Positions 33,867-42,907 of a DNA stretch of 64,000 bases are shown piece by piece. The notes beneath the pieces were generated by a model that saw only the letters and a program-made list of their open reading frames with translations, was not told the origin of the DNA and searched no databases. This stretch comes from Tumebacillus avium (GTDB lineage Bacteria; Bacillota; Bacilli; Tumebacillales; Tumebacillaceae), in the NCBI RefSeq assembly GCF_002162355.1, contig NZ_CP021434.1:1272501-1336500 (forward strand), in the 5' to 3' direction. Each line of letters starts with the position of its first letter. The first letter of the stretch is position 1. A program made the translations under genes and the position numbers.

Positions 33867-35351
33867 TTATTTTGTCGCTGTGAATTCCGGCGCTTTGCGG
33901 TGCTGGGTCGCCTGCTCATACGCATACGCCAGCTTGAACAGCAAGGGTTCGCTGTACGCTCCGGCGGAGAAGGTGACGCCGACCGGTTCGCCTGTCGGGG
34001 CGTACCCGGCAGGAATGGTGATCGACGGGTATCCGGCGATGGCCGGGTACATCGCGCCCCAGTTGTTCGGAGCGATCCAGGCATCGAGTTGGTGCTCGGC
34101 CATCATCGCGTCGAGACCGGCATCTTTCGCCCAGTAGAGGTCACGTTCGCGGGAGAGGATGTAGTCCGGCTCGATCAGCGTGCCGCTGGTCGCTTCCGCT
34201 TCGAGCAGATGGGCTTGTCCGTATTTCAGCATCCGCTTCGGGTCAGCGTCGTTGAAGAGGATCAGTTCACGCAAGGAGCGGACCGAGGCGGCCGGGCCCA
34301 ATTTTTTCAGATAGGCGTTGAGGTCGGACTTGAACTCGTGGAAAAACGTCTTCGAAGCGCTCCAGTCCTGATCGAAGTTGGGCAGCTCCACTTCGAACAC
34401 GTCCGCACCCAGTTCGCGCAGCACGTCCACCGCTGCTTCGATCAGCGCTTTTTTCTCCGCAGGCAGTTCGTATTTGGTCATGATGTGGGTGGCCACGCCC
34501 AAGCGCAGTCCTTTCAGGCTGCCCTTTTGGAGGAACTTGGTGTAGTCGTGCTGCGCGGCTTCCTGCGATGTGCCGGTGATCGGGTCGTTTGCGTCCACGC
34601 CGGTCAGCGCGTTCAGCAAGATCGCCGCATCGCGCACAGTCCGCGCCATCGGCCCGGCCATGTCCTGGCTGTGCGCGAGCGGGATGATGCCGCTGCGGGA
34701 GATCAGGCCCAAAGTCGGCTTCAGACCGACGATCGAGTTCTGGGAGGCTGGCGACAGGATCGAGCCGGACGTTTCCGTGCCGACCGCCACAGCCGTCAAG
34801 TTCGCGCCAACCGCAACGCCGGAACCTGCGGAGGAACCGCCGGTCATGAACTCAGCGCCGTACGGGTTGAGCGACTGGCCGCCGCGCGACGAATAGCCGG
34901 TTGGCATGTTCTCTGCCATGAAGTTCGCCCATTCTGTCATGTTTGTTTTCCCGAGCAGCACCGCGCCGGCTGCACGCAGCTGTTTCGCGACAAACGAGTC
35001 TTGCGGCGCAATTGAATTCGCCAAGGCGAGCGACCCAGCCGACGTGTGCATTTTGTCGCCGGTGTCGATGTTGTCTTTGAGCAGCACCGGAATCCCGTGC
35101 ATGAGGCCGCGCGGGCCGTTTTGCTTGCGCTCCGCATCGAGCGCTTCGGCGATCTGCAGCGCGTCCGGGTTGATCTCCAGCACCGATTTTAACGCCGGAC
35201 CCTGTTGGTCATAGTCGGCGATGCGGCAAAGGTACATCAGCACGAGGTCGCGGGAGGTGATCTTTCCTTCCTCCATCGCTTGCTGCATGTCTTCAATCGT
35301 CGCTTCGATCAGCCAGGATGCGCTGAGTTGTTGCAGTCTCGGATTTTTCAC
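33867..35351 (-). CDS. Amidase signature family enzyme
   Basis: The 494-residue enzyme has the Ser-cisSer-Lys set: Lys in GIPVLLKDNIDT (about 93), the GGSSAGSGVAV stretch (about 170) and the nucleophile serine in GTETSGSILSP (about 192). It lacks a signal peptide. Members hydrolyse varied amides; long stand-alone proteins of this kind in Bacilli are of unknown substrate and are not GatA (no gatC/gatB nearby). GTG 35351 follows AGGAG. Confidence 0.9.
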   Translation of the reverse strand: MKNPRLQQLSASWLIEATIEDMQQAMEEGKITSRDLVLMYLCRIADYDQQGPALKSVLEINPDALQIAEALDAERKQNGPRGLMHGIPVLLKDNIDTGDKMHTSAGSLALANSIAPQDSFVAKQLRAAGAVLLGKTNMTEWANFMAENMPTGYSSRGGQSLNPYGAEFMTGGSSAGSGVAVGANLTAVAVGTETSGSILSPASQNSIVGLKPTLGLISRSGIIPLAHSQDMAGPMARTVRDAAILLNALTGVDANDPITGTSQEAAQHDYTKFLQKGSLKGLRLGVATHIMTKYELPAEKKALIEAAVDVLRELGADVFEVELPNFDQDWSASKTFFHEFKSDLNAYLKKLGPAASVRSLRELILFNDADPKRMLKYGQAHLLEAEATSGTLIEPDYILSRERDLYWAKDAGLDAMMAEHQLDAWIAPNNWGAMYPAIAGYPSITIPAGYAPTGEPVGVTFSAGAYSEPLLFKLAYAYEQATQHRKAPEFTATK

Positions 35352-35405
35352 AGAAGTTGTCTCCTACCTTTTCTAAATTCTTTAGTTAGATAAAGTATAG
35401 TTCCC

Positions 35406-35435
35406 TTGACATTTTCTCGTCAACTTGCATATACT
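35406..35435 (+). promoter_or_regulatory. Promoter of the Mn2+ riboswitch-terC unit
   Basis: TTGACA (35406-35411) and TATACT (35430-35435) are 18 bases apart. Confidence 0.75.
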
Positions 35436-35454
35436 GTGAGTGTAGAACACAAGT

Positions 35455-35562
35455 GAATAGCGTCCTCAAAGGGGAGTAGCTGTTACAACAAAAGTCGTCA
35501 GTTCGGGACTCTGTCCTCGGCTTTGTTGGCAACGTTTGATTACCACGTTGTTTGCAAGACCT
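35455..35562 (+). promoter_or_regulatory. yybP-ykoY (Mn2+) riboswitch
   Basis: The conserved segments CTCAAAGGGGAGTAGCTGT, ACAAAAGTCGTCAGTTCG, and GGCTTTGTTGGCAACG of the yybP-ykoY family are present in order, in front of a TerC-type gene. The class binds Mn2+ and turns on manganese exporters. Confidence 0.93.
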
Positions 35563-35598
35563 TTGCCATCATCATTGATTTTGGTAAAGGTCTTTTCT
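35556..35598 (+). terminator. Riboswitch-controlled terminator before terC
   Basis: AAGACCTTTGCCA pairs with TTGGTAAAGGTCTT, followed by TTCTGTG. A second copy of the left arm (GACCTTTACCAAG, 35619-35632) can pair with the same right arm, giving a possible antiterminator. Confidence 0.8.
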
Positions 35599-35695
35599 GT
35601 GTAATAGGACCACAACTCTGGCGACCTTTACCAAGTCATTACGGTGAGGGTCGCTTTTCATTTGGGATATCCTATGAATGAGGAGTGGTATAGCT

Positions 35696-36376
35696 ATGGA
35701 ATTCTTCTCGGTTGAATTTTTCTCCGCACTGTTATCGATCATCATCATCGACCTGGTGCTGGCAGGTGACAACGCCATCGTGATCGGGCTGGCAGCCCGC
35801 AACCTGCCGAAAGAACTGCAAAAGAAAACGATCATCTGGGGCACGGTCGGCGCGATCGTCATCCGCGCCGTCGCCACGCTGCTCGTCGTCTGGCTCTTGG
35901 AGATCCCGGGCCTGCTGCTCGGCGGCGGTCTGATCCTGCTCTGGATCGCCTACAAGCTGCTGACCGAAGAAAAAGAGCATGACGTCAAGCCGAGCCAAAA
36001 CCTGTGGGGCGCGATCCGCACGATCATCATCGCCGATGCGGTGATGGGTCTCGACAACGTGCTGGCCGTAGCCGGCGCTGCACACGGCGACTGGGTGCTC
36101 GTCATCCTCGGCCTGCTGATCTCCGTGCCGATCGTCGTCTGGGGCTCCACCGTGATCTTGAAACTGATCGAGCGCTTCCAGTGGATCATCTTCATCGGTG
36201 CAGGCGTGCTGGCCTACACCGCAGCGAAGATGATCGTCGACGAGCCGTTCCTGTCCGGCTTCTTCGACAACTCGTGGATCAAATGGGCGGTGATCGCCGT
36301 CTCCGTGGTCGGCATTCTCGGTGCAGGTTACCTCAAAAAAAACCGCACCGGTAAAGCTGCCGTCACTAATCATTAA
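35696..36376 (+). CDS. TerC family membrane protein, probable Mn2+ exporter (YkoY/YceF-like)
   Basis: The 226-residue protein has seven helices and the two TerC acidic motifs LVLAGDNAIV (about 18-27) and ADAVMGLDNVLAVAG (about 112-126), which form the metal path. Proteins under yybP-ykoY control export surplus manganese from the cytosol or load exoenzymes. ATG 35696 has GAGGAG upstream. It is a single-gene unit with riboswitch at the front and a terminator behind. Confidence 0.93.
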   Translation: MEFFSVEFFSALLSIIIIDLVLAGDNAIVIGLAARNLPKELQKKTIIWGTVGAIVIRAVATLLVVWLLEIPGLLLGGGLILLWIAYKLLTEEKEHDVKPSQNLWGAIRTIIIADAVMGLDNVLAVAGAAHGDWVLVILGLLISVPIVVWGSTVILKLIERFQWIIFIGAGVLAYTAAKMIVDEPFLSGFFDNSWIKWAVIAVSVVGILGAGYLKKNRTGKAAVTNH

Positions 36377-36381
36377 TATGC

Positions 36382-36417
36382 AAAACCACCTCGGTTGGTC
36401 CGAGGTGGTTTTGTTTT
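36382..36417. terminator. Bidirectional terminator between terC and phosphotransferase genes
   Basis: AAAACCACCTCGG pairs with CCGAGGTGGTTTT, followed by GTTTTT. Confidence 0.88.
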
Positions 36418-37538
36418 TAGGATTGCATAAATTGCAGCCCGTCGGCGAGCGCGGTCAGTTTCTTCCCGCGTTCGGTGTATTTGGCGAGGTGGTCGCGGAG
36501 CTGGCCCGGGTCTTTCTGCATCAGCTCCGTCGTGCGCTGCACGAAGTTAAAGTTCAGGCAGCCCGACAGCCAGAGCAGCGCCGGGAAGCGTGCATAATCA
36601 TCGGCGTCCAGCAGCTCATGGGCGCGGTAGCCGTACATCAGCGCCTGCGCGAGATCGCCCGACACGCTGTGCGACTGGATGCCTTCGTTGCGCGAATACC
36701 ATTTCATCAGCCAGGCGAGGTCCTGCACGCGGTCGGAGTAGGAGATGTGTTCAAAATCGATGATGCCGGTGATCCGTTGACCCTGTTCATCCCAGAGGAC
36801 GTTGATGGCGTTGATGTCGGATGTGATAATCACGTGATCCAGCTCCGACGGGTCGCGGTGCGCTTCTTTGATCATCGCCTCCGCCTGGTCGAGGTAGGCG
36901 TCAAGCAGCGCCAAGTCCTCGGTCGCCAACTGCCCCTCCTGCGCCAAATCCATCGTATTCAACATGTAGGTGTCAAGCAGCGCCCCCCGCTCTTCCGGCT
37001 GCGTGAACTTGTCCCGCTCGCTGCGCAGGGAGTTCAGCGTCTCGAGGTAGTTGTCGGTGTGGATCATCCGCGGCAGAACGTCCGACTTGAACCCGTTCGA
37101 CGCATCGTGATAACGCCGCGCCATCTCCCCCATCCGAAACGCCGTCTCCATCGTCATCGCTGTGATGTGGATGCCGTCCAGCCATTCGAACAGCACAACG
37201 CGGCGCAAAATGCCCCCATCGTCCTGCACGGTGACAAAAGCCTCCCCGTTCACCGGCGGCACCCGGCGCATAAACGGAATGCCCTGCCCGGTCAGATGGT
37301 CCACGTAGCGCATCTGCTCCCGCAGCACCTCATCGGACAGATTGACAAACGGCGACCCGTCCTCCTGCGACCTTACCTCCGCCAGAAAACGCATCCCGTA
37401 CGCCTTGCCTTCCGCCGCGATCTTATAGTGCAGATCTCCATGCCAATTGTCGGGCAGCTCTCTGCGCACCACCAGCGTGGCTGGGTCGAGGCCAAAGCCC
37501 TGCAGAGCCTCCCGGATAAAATCAAACTTGTCGCTCAT
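36417..37538 (-). CDS. Phosphotransferase (APH) family protein lacking the Brenner histidine
   Basis: This 373-residue protein matches the aminoglycoside phosphotransferase/CotS-type kinase fold: N-lobe with YGMRFLAEVRS, catalytic stretch IITSDINAINVLWD and metal motif GIIDFEH. The usual HGDxxxxN is SDINAIN, that is, the histidine before the catalytic aspartate is replaced by serine/threonine. Aspartates and Asn are kept, so activity is possible. Substrate unknown; several relatives act on small metabolites or belong to spore coats. ATG 37538 follows AAGGGGG. Confidence 0.82.
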   Translation of the reverse strand: MSDKFDFIREALQGFGLDPATLVVRRELPDNWHGDLHYKIAAEGKAYGMRFLAEVRSQEDGSPFVNLSDEVLREQMRYVDHLTGQGIPFMRRVPPVNGEAFVTVQDDGGILRRVVLFEWLDGIHITAMTMETAFRMGEMARRYHDASNGFKSDVLPRMIHTDNYLETLNSLRSERDKFTQPEERGALLDTYMLNTMDLAQEGQLATEDLALLDAYLDQAEAMIKEAHRDPSELDHVIITSDINAINVLWDEQGQRITGIIDFEHISYSDRVQDLAWLMKWYSRNEGIQSHSVSGDLAQALMYGYRAHELLDADDYARFPALLWLSGCLNFNFVQRTTELMQKDPGQLRDHLAKYTERGKKLTALADGLQFMQS

Positions 37539-37609
37539 GACGACATTCCCCCTTCCCGAAAACGAGTTGTCGTGTTATAACATTGTAAAACCTTGGGAGG
37601 GACACGGCA

Positions 37610-38488
37610 ATGACCAATTTGCAACGAGTATCCCGCGAACAGATCGCGGAAGTGGCCGCGCACATCGCCCCGCTGAACGCGCAGCGTGAACATCACGTGG
37701 CGTGGCTTGGGATGAGTGCGGCGCAGATCGAAAAGGAACTCCTCGAGCTGCCCTACATCCCGTTTGAAGACTGCTTCCTGCAGGCGGTGGAAGACGGGAG
37801 AGTCGTCGGCGTCATCGGCTATTACGGCTTCCCGGAGCGCGGGCATGTGCGTCCGCTGGGGCCATACATCACACATGACGACTACCACCGTGTCGCCCAA
37901 CTGCTGTGGGACGAGCTGCTGACCCTCGTGCCGGAGAACGTCAACCTCGCCCGCGTGGCGCTCGATGTGAAAAATGAGCAGGGCGTGGCGTTTTACGAGG
38001 CCGGACTGGGCTTTGCCGAATACAACGCCGAAGCGATGCTGAAGATGGAGCGCTCCGACTACAACCCGTCTTCTAGACCGCTCCCGGAAGGCATCGTGAT
38101 CGAAGCGTACCGCCCGGAGCACTGGGACGATTTTAAAGCCCTGCACTTCGGGTCTGGCTATTACACCGCCGAAGAGATCGTCAACCTGACCACCAAAGGC
38201 AACCCGCTGTTCATCCTGCGTAATGGCGACCAGTTCGAAGGCTACGGCCAGGTCCTGCAGCTGGTCGGCTCGTTTGACATCGCCTTTCTCCAAGTCCGCG
38301 CCGAGTCGCGCGGCAAAGGCTACGGCTCCCTGCTGATCGACGCCATGCTGCACTGGGGCTTCGCGCAGCAGCAGAACACCCGCGCCGAGATCTCCGTCCG
38401 CCTGAACAACGAAGGCGCACGCAAGCTGTACGAGCGCTGCGGCTTCGCAGAAGAGCTGGTGATCCGCGCCTTGGAAAAAACGATCTGA
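37610..38488 (+). CDS. Two-domain GNAT N-acetyltransferase
   Basis: The 292-residue protein contains two GNAT-like halves. The C-terminal half carries the acetyl-CoA motif AESRGKGYGSLLID (about 225-238) and YERCGFAEE; the N-terminal half (about 20-150) is a degenerate copy with VVGVIGYYGFPERG and VKNEQGVAFYEAGLGF. GGGAGGG lies 8 bases before ATG 37610. Substrate unknown. It is divergent from the phosphotransferase gene. Confidence 0.88.
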   Translation: MTNLQRVSREQIAEVAAHIAPLNAQREHHVAWLGMSAAQIEKELLELPYIPFEDCFLQAVEDGRVVGVIGYYGFPERGHVRPLGPYITHDDYHRVAQLLWDELLTLVPENVNLARVALDVKNEQGVAFYEAGLGFAEYNAEAMLKMERSDYNPSSRPLPEGIVIEAYRPEHWDDFKALHFGSGYYTAEEIVNLTTKGNPLFILRNGDQFEGYGQVLQLVGSFDIAFLQVRAESRGKGYGSLLIDAMLHWGFAQQQNTRAEISVRLNNEGARKLYERCGFAEELVIRALEKTI

Positions 38489-38504
38489 GCTAAGAGCTGT
38501 AAGC

Positions 38505-38538
38505 AAAAAAAGACCCGGCGCGAGTACCGGGTCTTTTG
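38505..38538. terminator. Bidirectional terminator between GNAT and deoD
   Basis: AAAAAAAGACCCGG pairs with CCGGGTCTTTT around GCGCGAGTA. Confidence 0.85.
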
Positions 38539-38551
38539 CATGTGTTTGCAA

Positions 38552-39265
38552 TTAGTTGGTGATCTCCGCCGCCGTGTCGAGCGCGACTTTGATCATTTGG
38601 TTGAAGGTCAGTTGGCGTTCTTCAGACGTCGTCTCTTCCCCGGTGATCAGGTGGTCAGAAACGGTGAGGATCGCCAGCGCTTTGCGGTTAAACTTCGCCG
38701 CCAGCGTGTACAGCGCCGCTGTTTCCATCTCCACAGCCAGCACGTTGTACGAAGCCATCATGTTGATCACGTCGCGGGTGTCGTTGTAGAACGTGTCGGA
38801 CGTAAAGACGTTGCCGACCGCCACCGGCATGTTTTCTTTCTTGGCGTTTTCATACGCGCGGTACAGCAGGTCGAAGCTGGCGTTCGGCGCGTATTCGATG
38901 CCGCCGAAGCGGTGTCTGTTCACAGCAGAGTCGGTCGATGCGGCCATGGCGAGAATCATGTCGCGCACTTTGATGTCCTTCTGGTATGCGCCGCAGGTGC
39001 CGACGCGGATCAGGTTCTGCACGCCGTAGCCGTTGATCAGCTCATGCGCGTAGATCGAGATCGACGGAATGCCCATCCCGGTGCCTTGCACGGAGATGCG
39101 CTTGCCTTTGTACGTGCCGGTGAAGCCGTACATGCCGCGCACTTCGTTGTACAGCTCCGCCCCTTCCAGGAACGTTTCCGCGATGTATTTCGCCCGCAGC
39201 GGGTCGCCCGGCAGCAAAATCGTTTCGGCGATCTGTCCTTCTTTCGCCCCGATATGTACAGTCAT
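38552..39265 (-). CDS. deoD: Purine nucleoside phosphorylase, hexameric type
   Basis: This 237-residue enzyme shows DeoD motifs: phosphate site [11 protein letters not shown] (21-31), RVGTCGAYQ (about 86), and [14 protein letters not shown] (about 178), with Asp of the LTVSDH motif near 203. It splits purine (deoxy)nucleosides with phosphate in the salvage pathway. Single-gene unit between terminators; GGGAGG upstream of ATG 39265. The length is that usual for bacterial hexameric PNP. Confidence 0.96.
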   Translation of the reverse strand: MTVHIGAKEGQIAETILLPGDPLRAKYIAETFLEGAELYNEVRGMYGFTGTYKGKRISVQGTGMGIPSISIYAHELINGYGVQNLIRVGTCGAYQKDIKVRDMILAMAASTDSAVNRHRFGGIEYAPNASFDLLYRAYENAKKENMPVAVGNVFTSDTFYNDTRDVINMMASYNVLAVEMETAALYTLAAKFNRKALAILTVSDHLITGEETTSEERQLTFNQMIKVALDTAAEITN

Positions 39266-39368
39266 GTTGTAAATCCTCCCGTCAATGTTGTTCTGGCTTT
39301 AGAAAAATATGTCTCGTTCTAATCTACCACACAGGGCAGACCATTGATACATCGTATGCGCAGAATGC

Positions 39369-39402
39369 AAAAAACCCCGCCATGAAAGCGGGGTTTTTAT
39401 AA
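39369..39402 (-). terminator. Terminator of the cell-wall peptidase gene
   Basis: AACCCCGC pairs with GCGGGGTT with runs of A and T on both sides; GGGGTTTTTT tail on the minus strand. Confidence 0.85.
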
Positions 39403-39405
39403 AAC

Positions 39406-40128
39406 CTACGGCCAGTAGTAGCCTGCTGCGCCGTAAGACGGATATTCTACGCGGCTGTCCACGTGGGTGAAGGTGCTGTAGATGATGACGCCGGAGAAAC
39501 CGGAGGATTTCGCGATGTTCGCAACGCCCGTCGGGGAGTACCCGTTGATTACGATATCGGAAGCGATGCCGTAGGTGTGCTGGGAGTTGGAAGCGCCGCC
39601 CACTGCCGCGTTGTGCGAGATGGAGCGGAAGCCGGAGTTAACGGTGATTGCGTTGTTGCCCGCTTTTTTGCGAACAGCTTCCAGCTTGTACATCATGCGG
39701 CGAACGTTTGCTTTAACGGTGGTTGCGCCAACGTTACCGCCGGAGAAACCGCTGCCATCTTTGGAATAGAATTCGCTGAATTCGAAGTTCAGGGTCGAAC
39801 CGTCGCCAGCGTCTTCCAGAGCGTTCAGTTTGGATTGCGTAGCCGGACCAACGATCCCGTCAGCAGTCAGGCCGTACGCGCGTTGGAAGCGGATAACCGC
39901 TGCCTTGGTGCCCGGACCAAATGCACCATCGGTTGCCACGTAGGTTTTCGCAGCGCCGTCAGCTGCCCAACCGGCAACACGAATTTGGAGTTCTTTTACG
40001 TCTGCACCGGATGCGCCCTCAGACAGGGTGCGGGTCCAGGTGTAAGCGGATGCGTCGCCCGTGCTGAGAACCGGAACGATCACTGCCATTGCCAGCATTG
40101 CTGCTGCGATTTTGGTCATGATTTTCAT
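39406..40128 (-). CDS. Secreted peptidoglycan-binding D-Ala-D-Ala carboxypeptidase (M15 family)
   Basis: A 240-residue exported protein: signal peptide 1-28 (cleavage after DASA), PG_binding_1 domain about 35-105 (GASGADVKELQIRVAG, DGAFGPGTKAAVIRFQ, GLTADGIVGPATQSKL) and an M15_3 peptidase domain with zinc ligands in SQHTYGIASDI (HxxxxxxD) and THVDSR. It should trim peptide stems in the cell wall or spore cortex. AAAGGGAGAGATG precedes the ATG. AT-rich upstream DNA holds several possible -10 boxes. Confidence 0.92.
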   Translation of the reverse strand: MKIMTKIAAAMLAMAVIVPVLSTGDASAYTWTRTLSEGASGADVKELQIRVAGWAADGAAKTYVATDGAFGPGTKAAVIRFQRAYGLTADGIVGPATQSKLNALEDAGDGSTLNFEFSEFYSKDGSGFSGGNVGATTVKANVRRMMYKLEAVRKKAGNNAITVNSGFRSISHNAAVGGASNSQHTYGIASDIVINGYSPTGVANIAKSSGFSGVIIYSTFTHVDSRVEYPSYGAAGYYWP

Positions 40129-40298
40129 TACATCTCTCCCTTTCTAGTCTACGATATAAGCGGGTCCGAATTATCGTTCCCTTGGGAATAGTCTACTAGA
40201 TTATAATATAATATGCAAGAATTTTTAGTAAAAGTTTGATTAATTATTCTATAAGTTACTGAAATTTCATCTGACTTGTCTAGAGCAGTCTCTAAATT

Positions 40299-40333
40299 AA
40301 ACAAACCCGCCCTGAATAGGGCGGGTTTGTTTG
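40299..40333. terminator. Isolated palindromic terminator
   Basis: AAACAAACCCGCCC pairs perfectly with GGGCGGGTTTGTTT around TGAATA. It lies between two divergent genes and does not follow a visible gene, so it may guard against read-through or end an unseen short RNA. Confidence 0.7.
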
Positions 40334-40408
40334 GACGATCCGCTGAGTATGCAAAATAGCGCCGTGCTACATATCCTGTACTAGCAAGGACAAGGAGGTG
40401 ACCGTCTC

Positions 40409-40570
40409 TTGACTCCGAAGGAAAAGACGGCGGCGTACATCGCCCGCCGCCAAGCTGTAATCGAGCAGCTTGAGCAGCATTTGGACAAAGTCCCCCCGGC
40501 CCAGCGCCCTGTGCAGCAAACGGTGCTGCGCCTTTTGAAAAAGCAGGTCGAGATTCTCTCGCAACAATAA
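40409..40570 (+). CDS. Small helical protein of 53 residues, unknown
   Basis: TTG 40409 follows an ideal ribosome site (AAGGAGGTGA, 7 bases before). The product MTPKEKTAAYIARRQAVIEQ... ending VEILSQQ is wholly helical in character, basic at the start, and has no membrane segment. The near-perfect ribosome site and the terminator directly after the stop support a real gene. I do not recognise a family. Confidence 0.65.
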   Translation: MTPKEKTAAYIARRQAVIEQLEQHLDKVPPAQRPVQQTVLRLLKKQVEILSQQ

Positions 40571-40611
40571 AAAGAAGCTGTGCGTCGCGATGACGGCACA
40601 GCCTCTTTTTT
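40568..40611. terminator. Bidirectional terminator between small gene and glyQS
   Basis: AGAAGCTGTGC pairs with GCACAGCCTCT, flanked by A and T runs; it also ends the glyQS transcript from the other strand. Confidence 0.85.
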
Positions 40612-40616
40612 GCAGC

Positions 40617-41999
40617 TTAGAACTCCAGCTTGGACTCGATGAACGCCTTCAGCTCGGCGATCGGCATGCGCACCTGCTCCATCGAATCGCGGTGGCGAAC
40701 GGTCACTTGGCCGTCCTCTTGGGATTCGAAGTCGTAGGTGATGCAGAACGGGGTGCCGATCTCGTCGTGGCGGCGGTAGCGCTTGCCGATCGAACCGGCA
40801 TCGTCGTAGTCGACCATGAAGTGCTTCGCGAGGTCGCCAAACACCGCTTGCGCCGGCTCAGCCAGCTTTTTGGAGAGCGGGAGGATCGCCGCTTTGAACG
40901 GTGCCAGCGCCGGGTGGAAGCGCAGCACGGTGCGGGAGTCGCCGCCTTCGAGCTGCTCTTCGTCGTACGCGTCGATCAGGAACGCCAAGGTCACGCGGTC
41001 TGCGCCGAGGGACGGCTCGATGACGTGCGGGATGAAGCGCTCGTTCGTTTCCGGGTCGAGGTAGTTGAAGTCTTCGCCGGAATGCTCCATGTGCTGCTTG
41101 AGGTCAAAGTTGGTGCGGTTCGCGATGCCCCACAGCTCGCCCCAGCCGAACGGGAACTTGTACTCGAAGTCGGTGGTCGCCGTCGAGTAGTGGGACAGTT
41201 CGTCTTGGTCATGGTCGCGCAGGCGGAGGTTGTCGTCCTTCACGCCGAGGCCGATCAGCCACTTGTGCGCGTATTCGCGCCAGTAGGAAAACCACTTGTC
41301 ATCTTCGCCCGGCTTGAAGAAGAACTCCATCTCCAGCTGTTCGAATTCGCGGGTGCGGAACGTGAAGTTGCCCGGCGTGATCTCGTTGCGGAACGATTTG
41401 CCGACTTGGCAGATGCCGAAGGGCAGCTTTTTGCGCATCGTGCGCTGGACGTTCTTGAAGTTGACGAAGATGCCTTGCGCCGTTTCCGGGCGCAGGTAGA
41501 TCTCGTTGGAAGACGATTCGGTAACGCCTTGGAACGTTTTGAACATCAGGTTGAACTGGCGGATGTCGGTGAAATCATGGCTGCCGCATTCGGAGCAGGC
41601 GATGTTGTGCTCTTTGATCAGGCCGGCCATCTCGTCGAAGGAGAGGCCGTCGACGATCATCTCGATGCCTTTTTCCTGCAGAGCGTCTTCGATCAGCTTG
41701 TCGGCGCGGTGGCGGGCTTTGCAGTTTTTGCAGTCGATCATCGGGTCGTTGAAGTTGCCGATGTGGCCGGACGCGACCCACGTCTTCGGGTTCATCAGGA
41801 TCGCCGCGTCGAGGCCGACGTTGTAAGGGGATTCCTGCACGAACTTCTTCCACCATGCTTTCTTGACGTTGTTTTTCAGTTCCACGCCCAGCGGGCCGTA
41901 GTCCCAGGTGTTCGCGAGGCCGCCGTAGATCTCGGAGCCCGGGAAGATAAAGCCGCGGTGTTTGGCCAGCGCTACGACTTGTTCCATTGTGATGCTCAT
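40617..41999 (-). CDS. glyQS: Glycyl-tRNA synthetase, dimeric type
   Basis: This 460-residue class II synthetase has the dimeric GlyRS motifs: [18 protein letters not shown], motif 2 [23 protein letters not shown] region near 200-220 with EMEFFF, and motif 3 GADRV near 345. It charges tRNA-Gly. The zinc-type cysteines CKNC and CSEC are present in the insertion domain. A T-box leader precedes it on the minus strand, so expression should rise when uncharged tRNA-Gly accumulates. Confidence 0.97.
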   Translation of the reverse strand: MSITMEQVVALAKHRGFIFPGSEIYGGLANTWDYGPLGVELKNNVKKAWWKKFVQESPYNVGLDAAILMNPKTWVASGHIGNFNDPMIDCKNCKARHRADKLIEDALQEKGIEMIVDGLSFDEMAGLIKEHNIACSECGSHDFTDIRQFNLMFKTFQGVTESSSNEIYLRPETAQGIFVNFKNVQRTMRKKLPFGICQVGKSFRNEITPGNFTFRTREFEQLEMEFFFKPGEDDKWFSYWREYAHKWLIGLGVKDDNLRLRDHDQDELSHYSTATTDFEYKFPFGWGELWGIANRTNFDLKQHMEHSGEDFNYLDPETNERFIPHVIEPSLGADRVTLAFLIDAYDEEQLEGGDSRTVLRFHPALAPFKAAILPLSKKLAEPAQAVFGDLAKHFMVDYDDAGSIGKRYRRHDEIGTPFCITYDFESQEDGQVTVRHRDSMEQVRMPIAELKAFIESKLEF

Positions 42000-42017
42000 C
42001 GTTCATCATCCTCTTTC

Positions 42018-42290
42018 TTAAAGTCTAAAAATATAAAAAGCTCCCGTCCTCATAGGCACGGAATCATGCCTAGGGACGAGAGCGTTATGCACCCGCGGTT
42101 CCACCCTAGTTGATGCGGGAGCTGTATGTACTGCGCCGCATCCTCTTTTTTCGGTCAGGCAGCTCCGAATCGCCTTTTCCCTGCACCTTGCTCCGGGCTC
42201 GCACCATCTCCGGATCGCTGAATCAGTGGGCTGACAGGTACTATTCATTCCTCATCGCTGCTATTAACCACTATCTTATGCAAATGCTCC
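42018..42290 (-). promoter_or_regulatory. T-box leader of glyQS
   Basis: The T-box antiterminator motif AGGGTGGAACCGCGGGTGC lies on the minus strand (about 42087-42107). A stem I distal-loop-like GGTGCGAGCCC occurs upstream, and a strong terminator (GTCCCTAGGCA / TGCCTATGAGGAC, then CTTTTTATATTTTT) ends it before glyQS. A GGC glycine triplet in AAAAGGCGATTC may be the specifier; that detail is uncertain. Confidence 0.93.
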
Positions 42291-42310
42291 CCTGAAAGTC
42301 AAGGGTTCAT

Positions 42311-42865
42311 TCACAGGGTGACCGATTTCTCTGCCAGCACCTTGCCGTCCTGATCATAAAACACAAACTTCACATTCCCGTGCGGCAAGTCGCTTTTTTT
42401 CAGCTTCAAAAGCGTCACTCGGTACGATGACATGTCGGCCGCCGCGCCTTTTGGTTGGGTGACATTGGCCAGTACGCTCACCTGTTGCCCCTGCTTCTCG
42501 ATCCGCTCCACTTCCACCCAATATTCCTGAAATCCTTTGTGGCCCTGGGTTAGATAGACCCCGACCTCTTGATCAAATTCGATCTGCTTCAGCTCTGCGG
42601 GCGGAAACGGAGTTTCCTTCTGCCGCTCTTCAATCCCTGTCACATACGATGCCAGATCTTCTTTACTCGCTAACGGCACATATAGTGCGCCCGGGTCCGC
42701 TGTATCCTGAAACCAGACAGCACGGTCGACCCCATTTAACAAGATCTCAAATGGAACCTGCTCCCCTTGGTTCGAACACCCGCTCACAGTTGTCGCACAC
42801 AGCAAAAACACAACGATCAAAAAACGTTTTCGTCTCACCACCTTCATCCCCCGCGAATCACCAAA
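42311..42865 (-). CDS. Lipoprotein with PrcB_C-like domain
   Basis: A 184-residue protein with a lipoprotein signal (LLCATTVSGCSNQ) and a beta-rich C-terminal half that resembles the PrcB C-terminal domain (VGVYLTQGHKGFQEYWVEVERI, VLANVTQPKGAAADM, YRVTLLKLKKSDLPHGNVKFVF). PrcB-like domains support surface proteases in oral spirochaetes; in Bacilli they are found in lipoproteins of unknown role. Start ATG 42865 has GGGGGC upstream; ATG 42847 is nearly as likely. Confidence 0.7.
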   Translation of the reverse strand, partial: FGDSRGMKVVRRKRFLIVVFLLCATTVSGCSNQGEQVPFEILLNGVDRAVWFQDTADPGALYVPLASKEDLASYVTGIEERQKETPFPPAELKQIEFDQEVGVYLTQGHKGFQEYWVEVERIEKQGQQVSVLANVTQPKGAAADMSSYRVTLLKLKKSDLPHGNVKFVFYDQDGKVLAEKSVTL

Positions 42866-42907
42866 CATGCTTTGCCCCCATGACAGACACCCTTTCAAAT
42901 TGATGAC

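Noticed and set aside
40299..40333. Small regulatory RNA ending at the isolated palindrome
   Set aside because: No promoter with proper spacing was found in either direction close enough to define a transcript.
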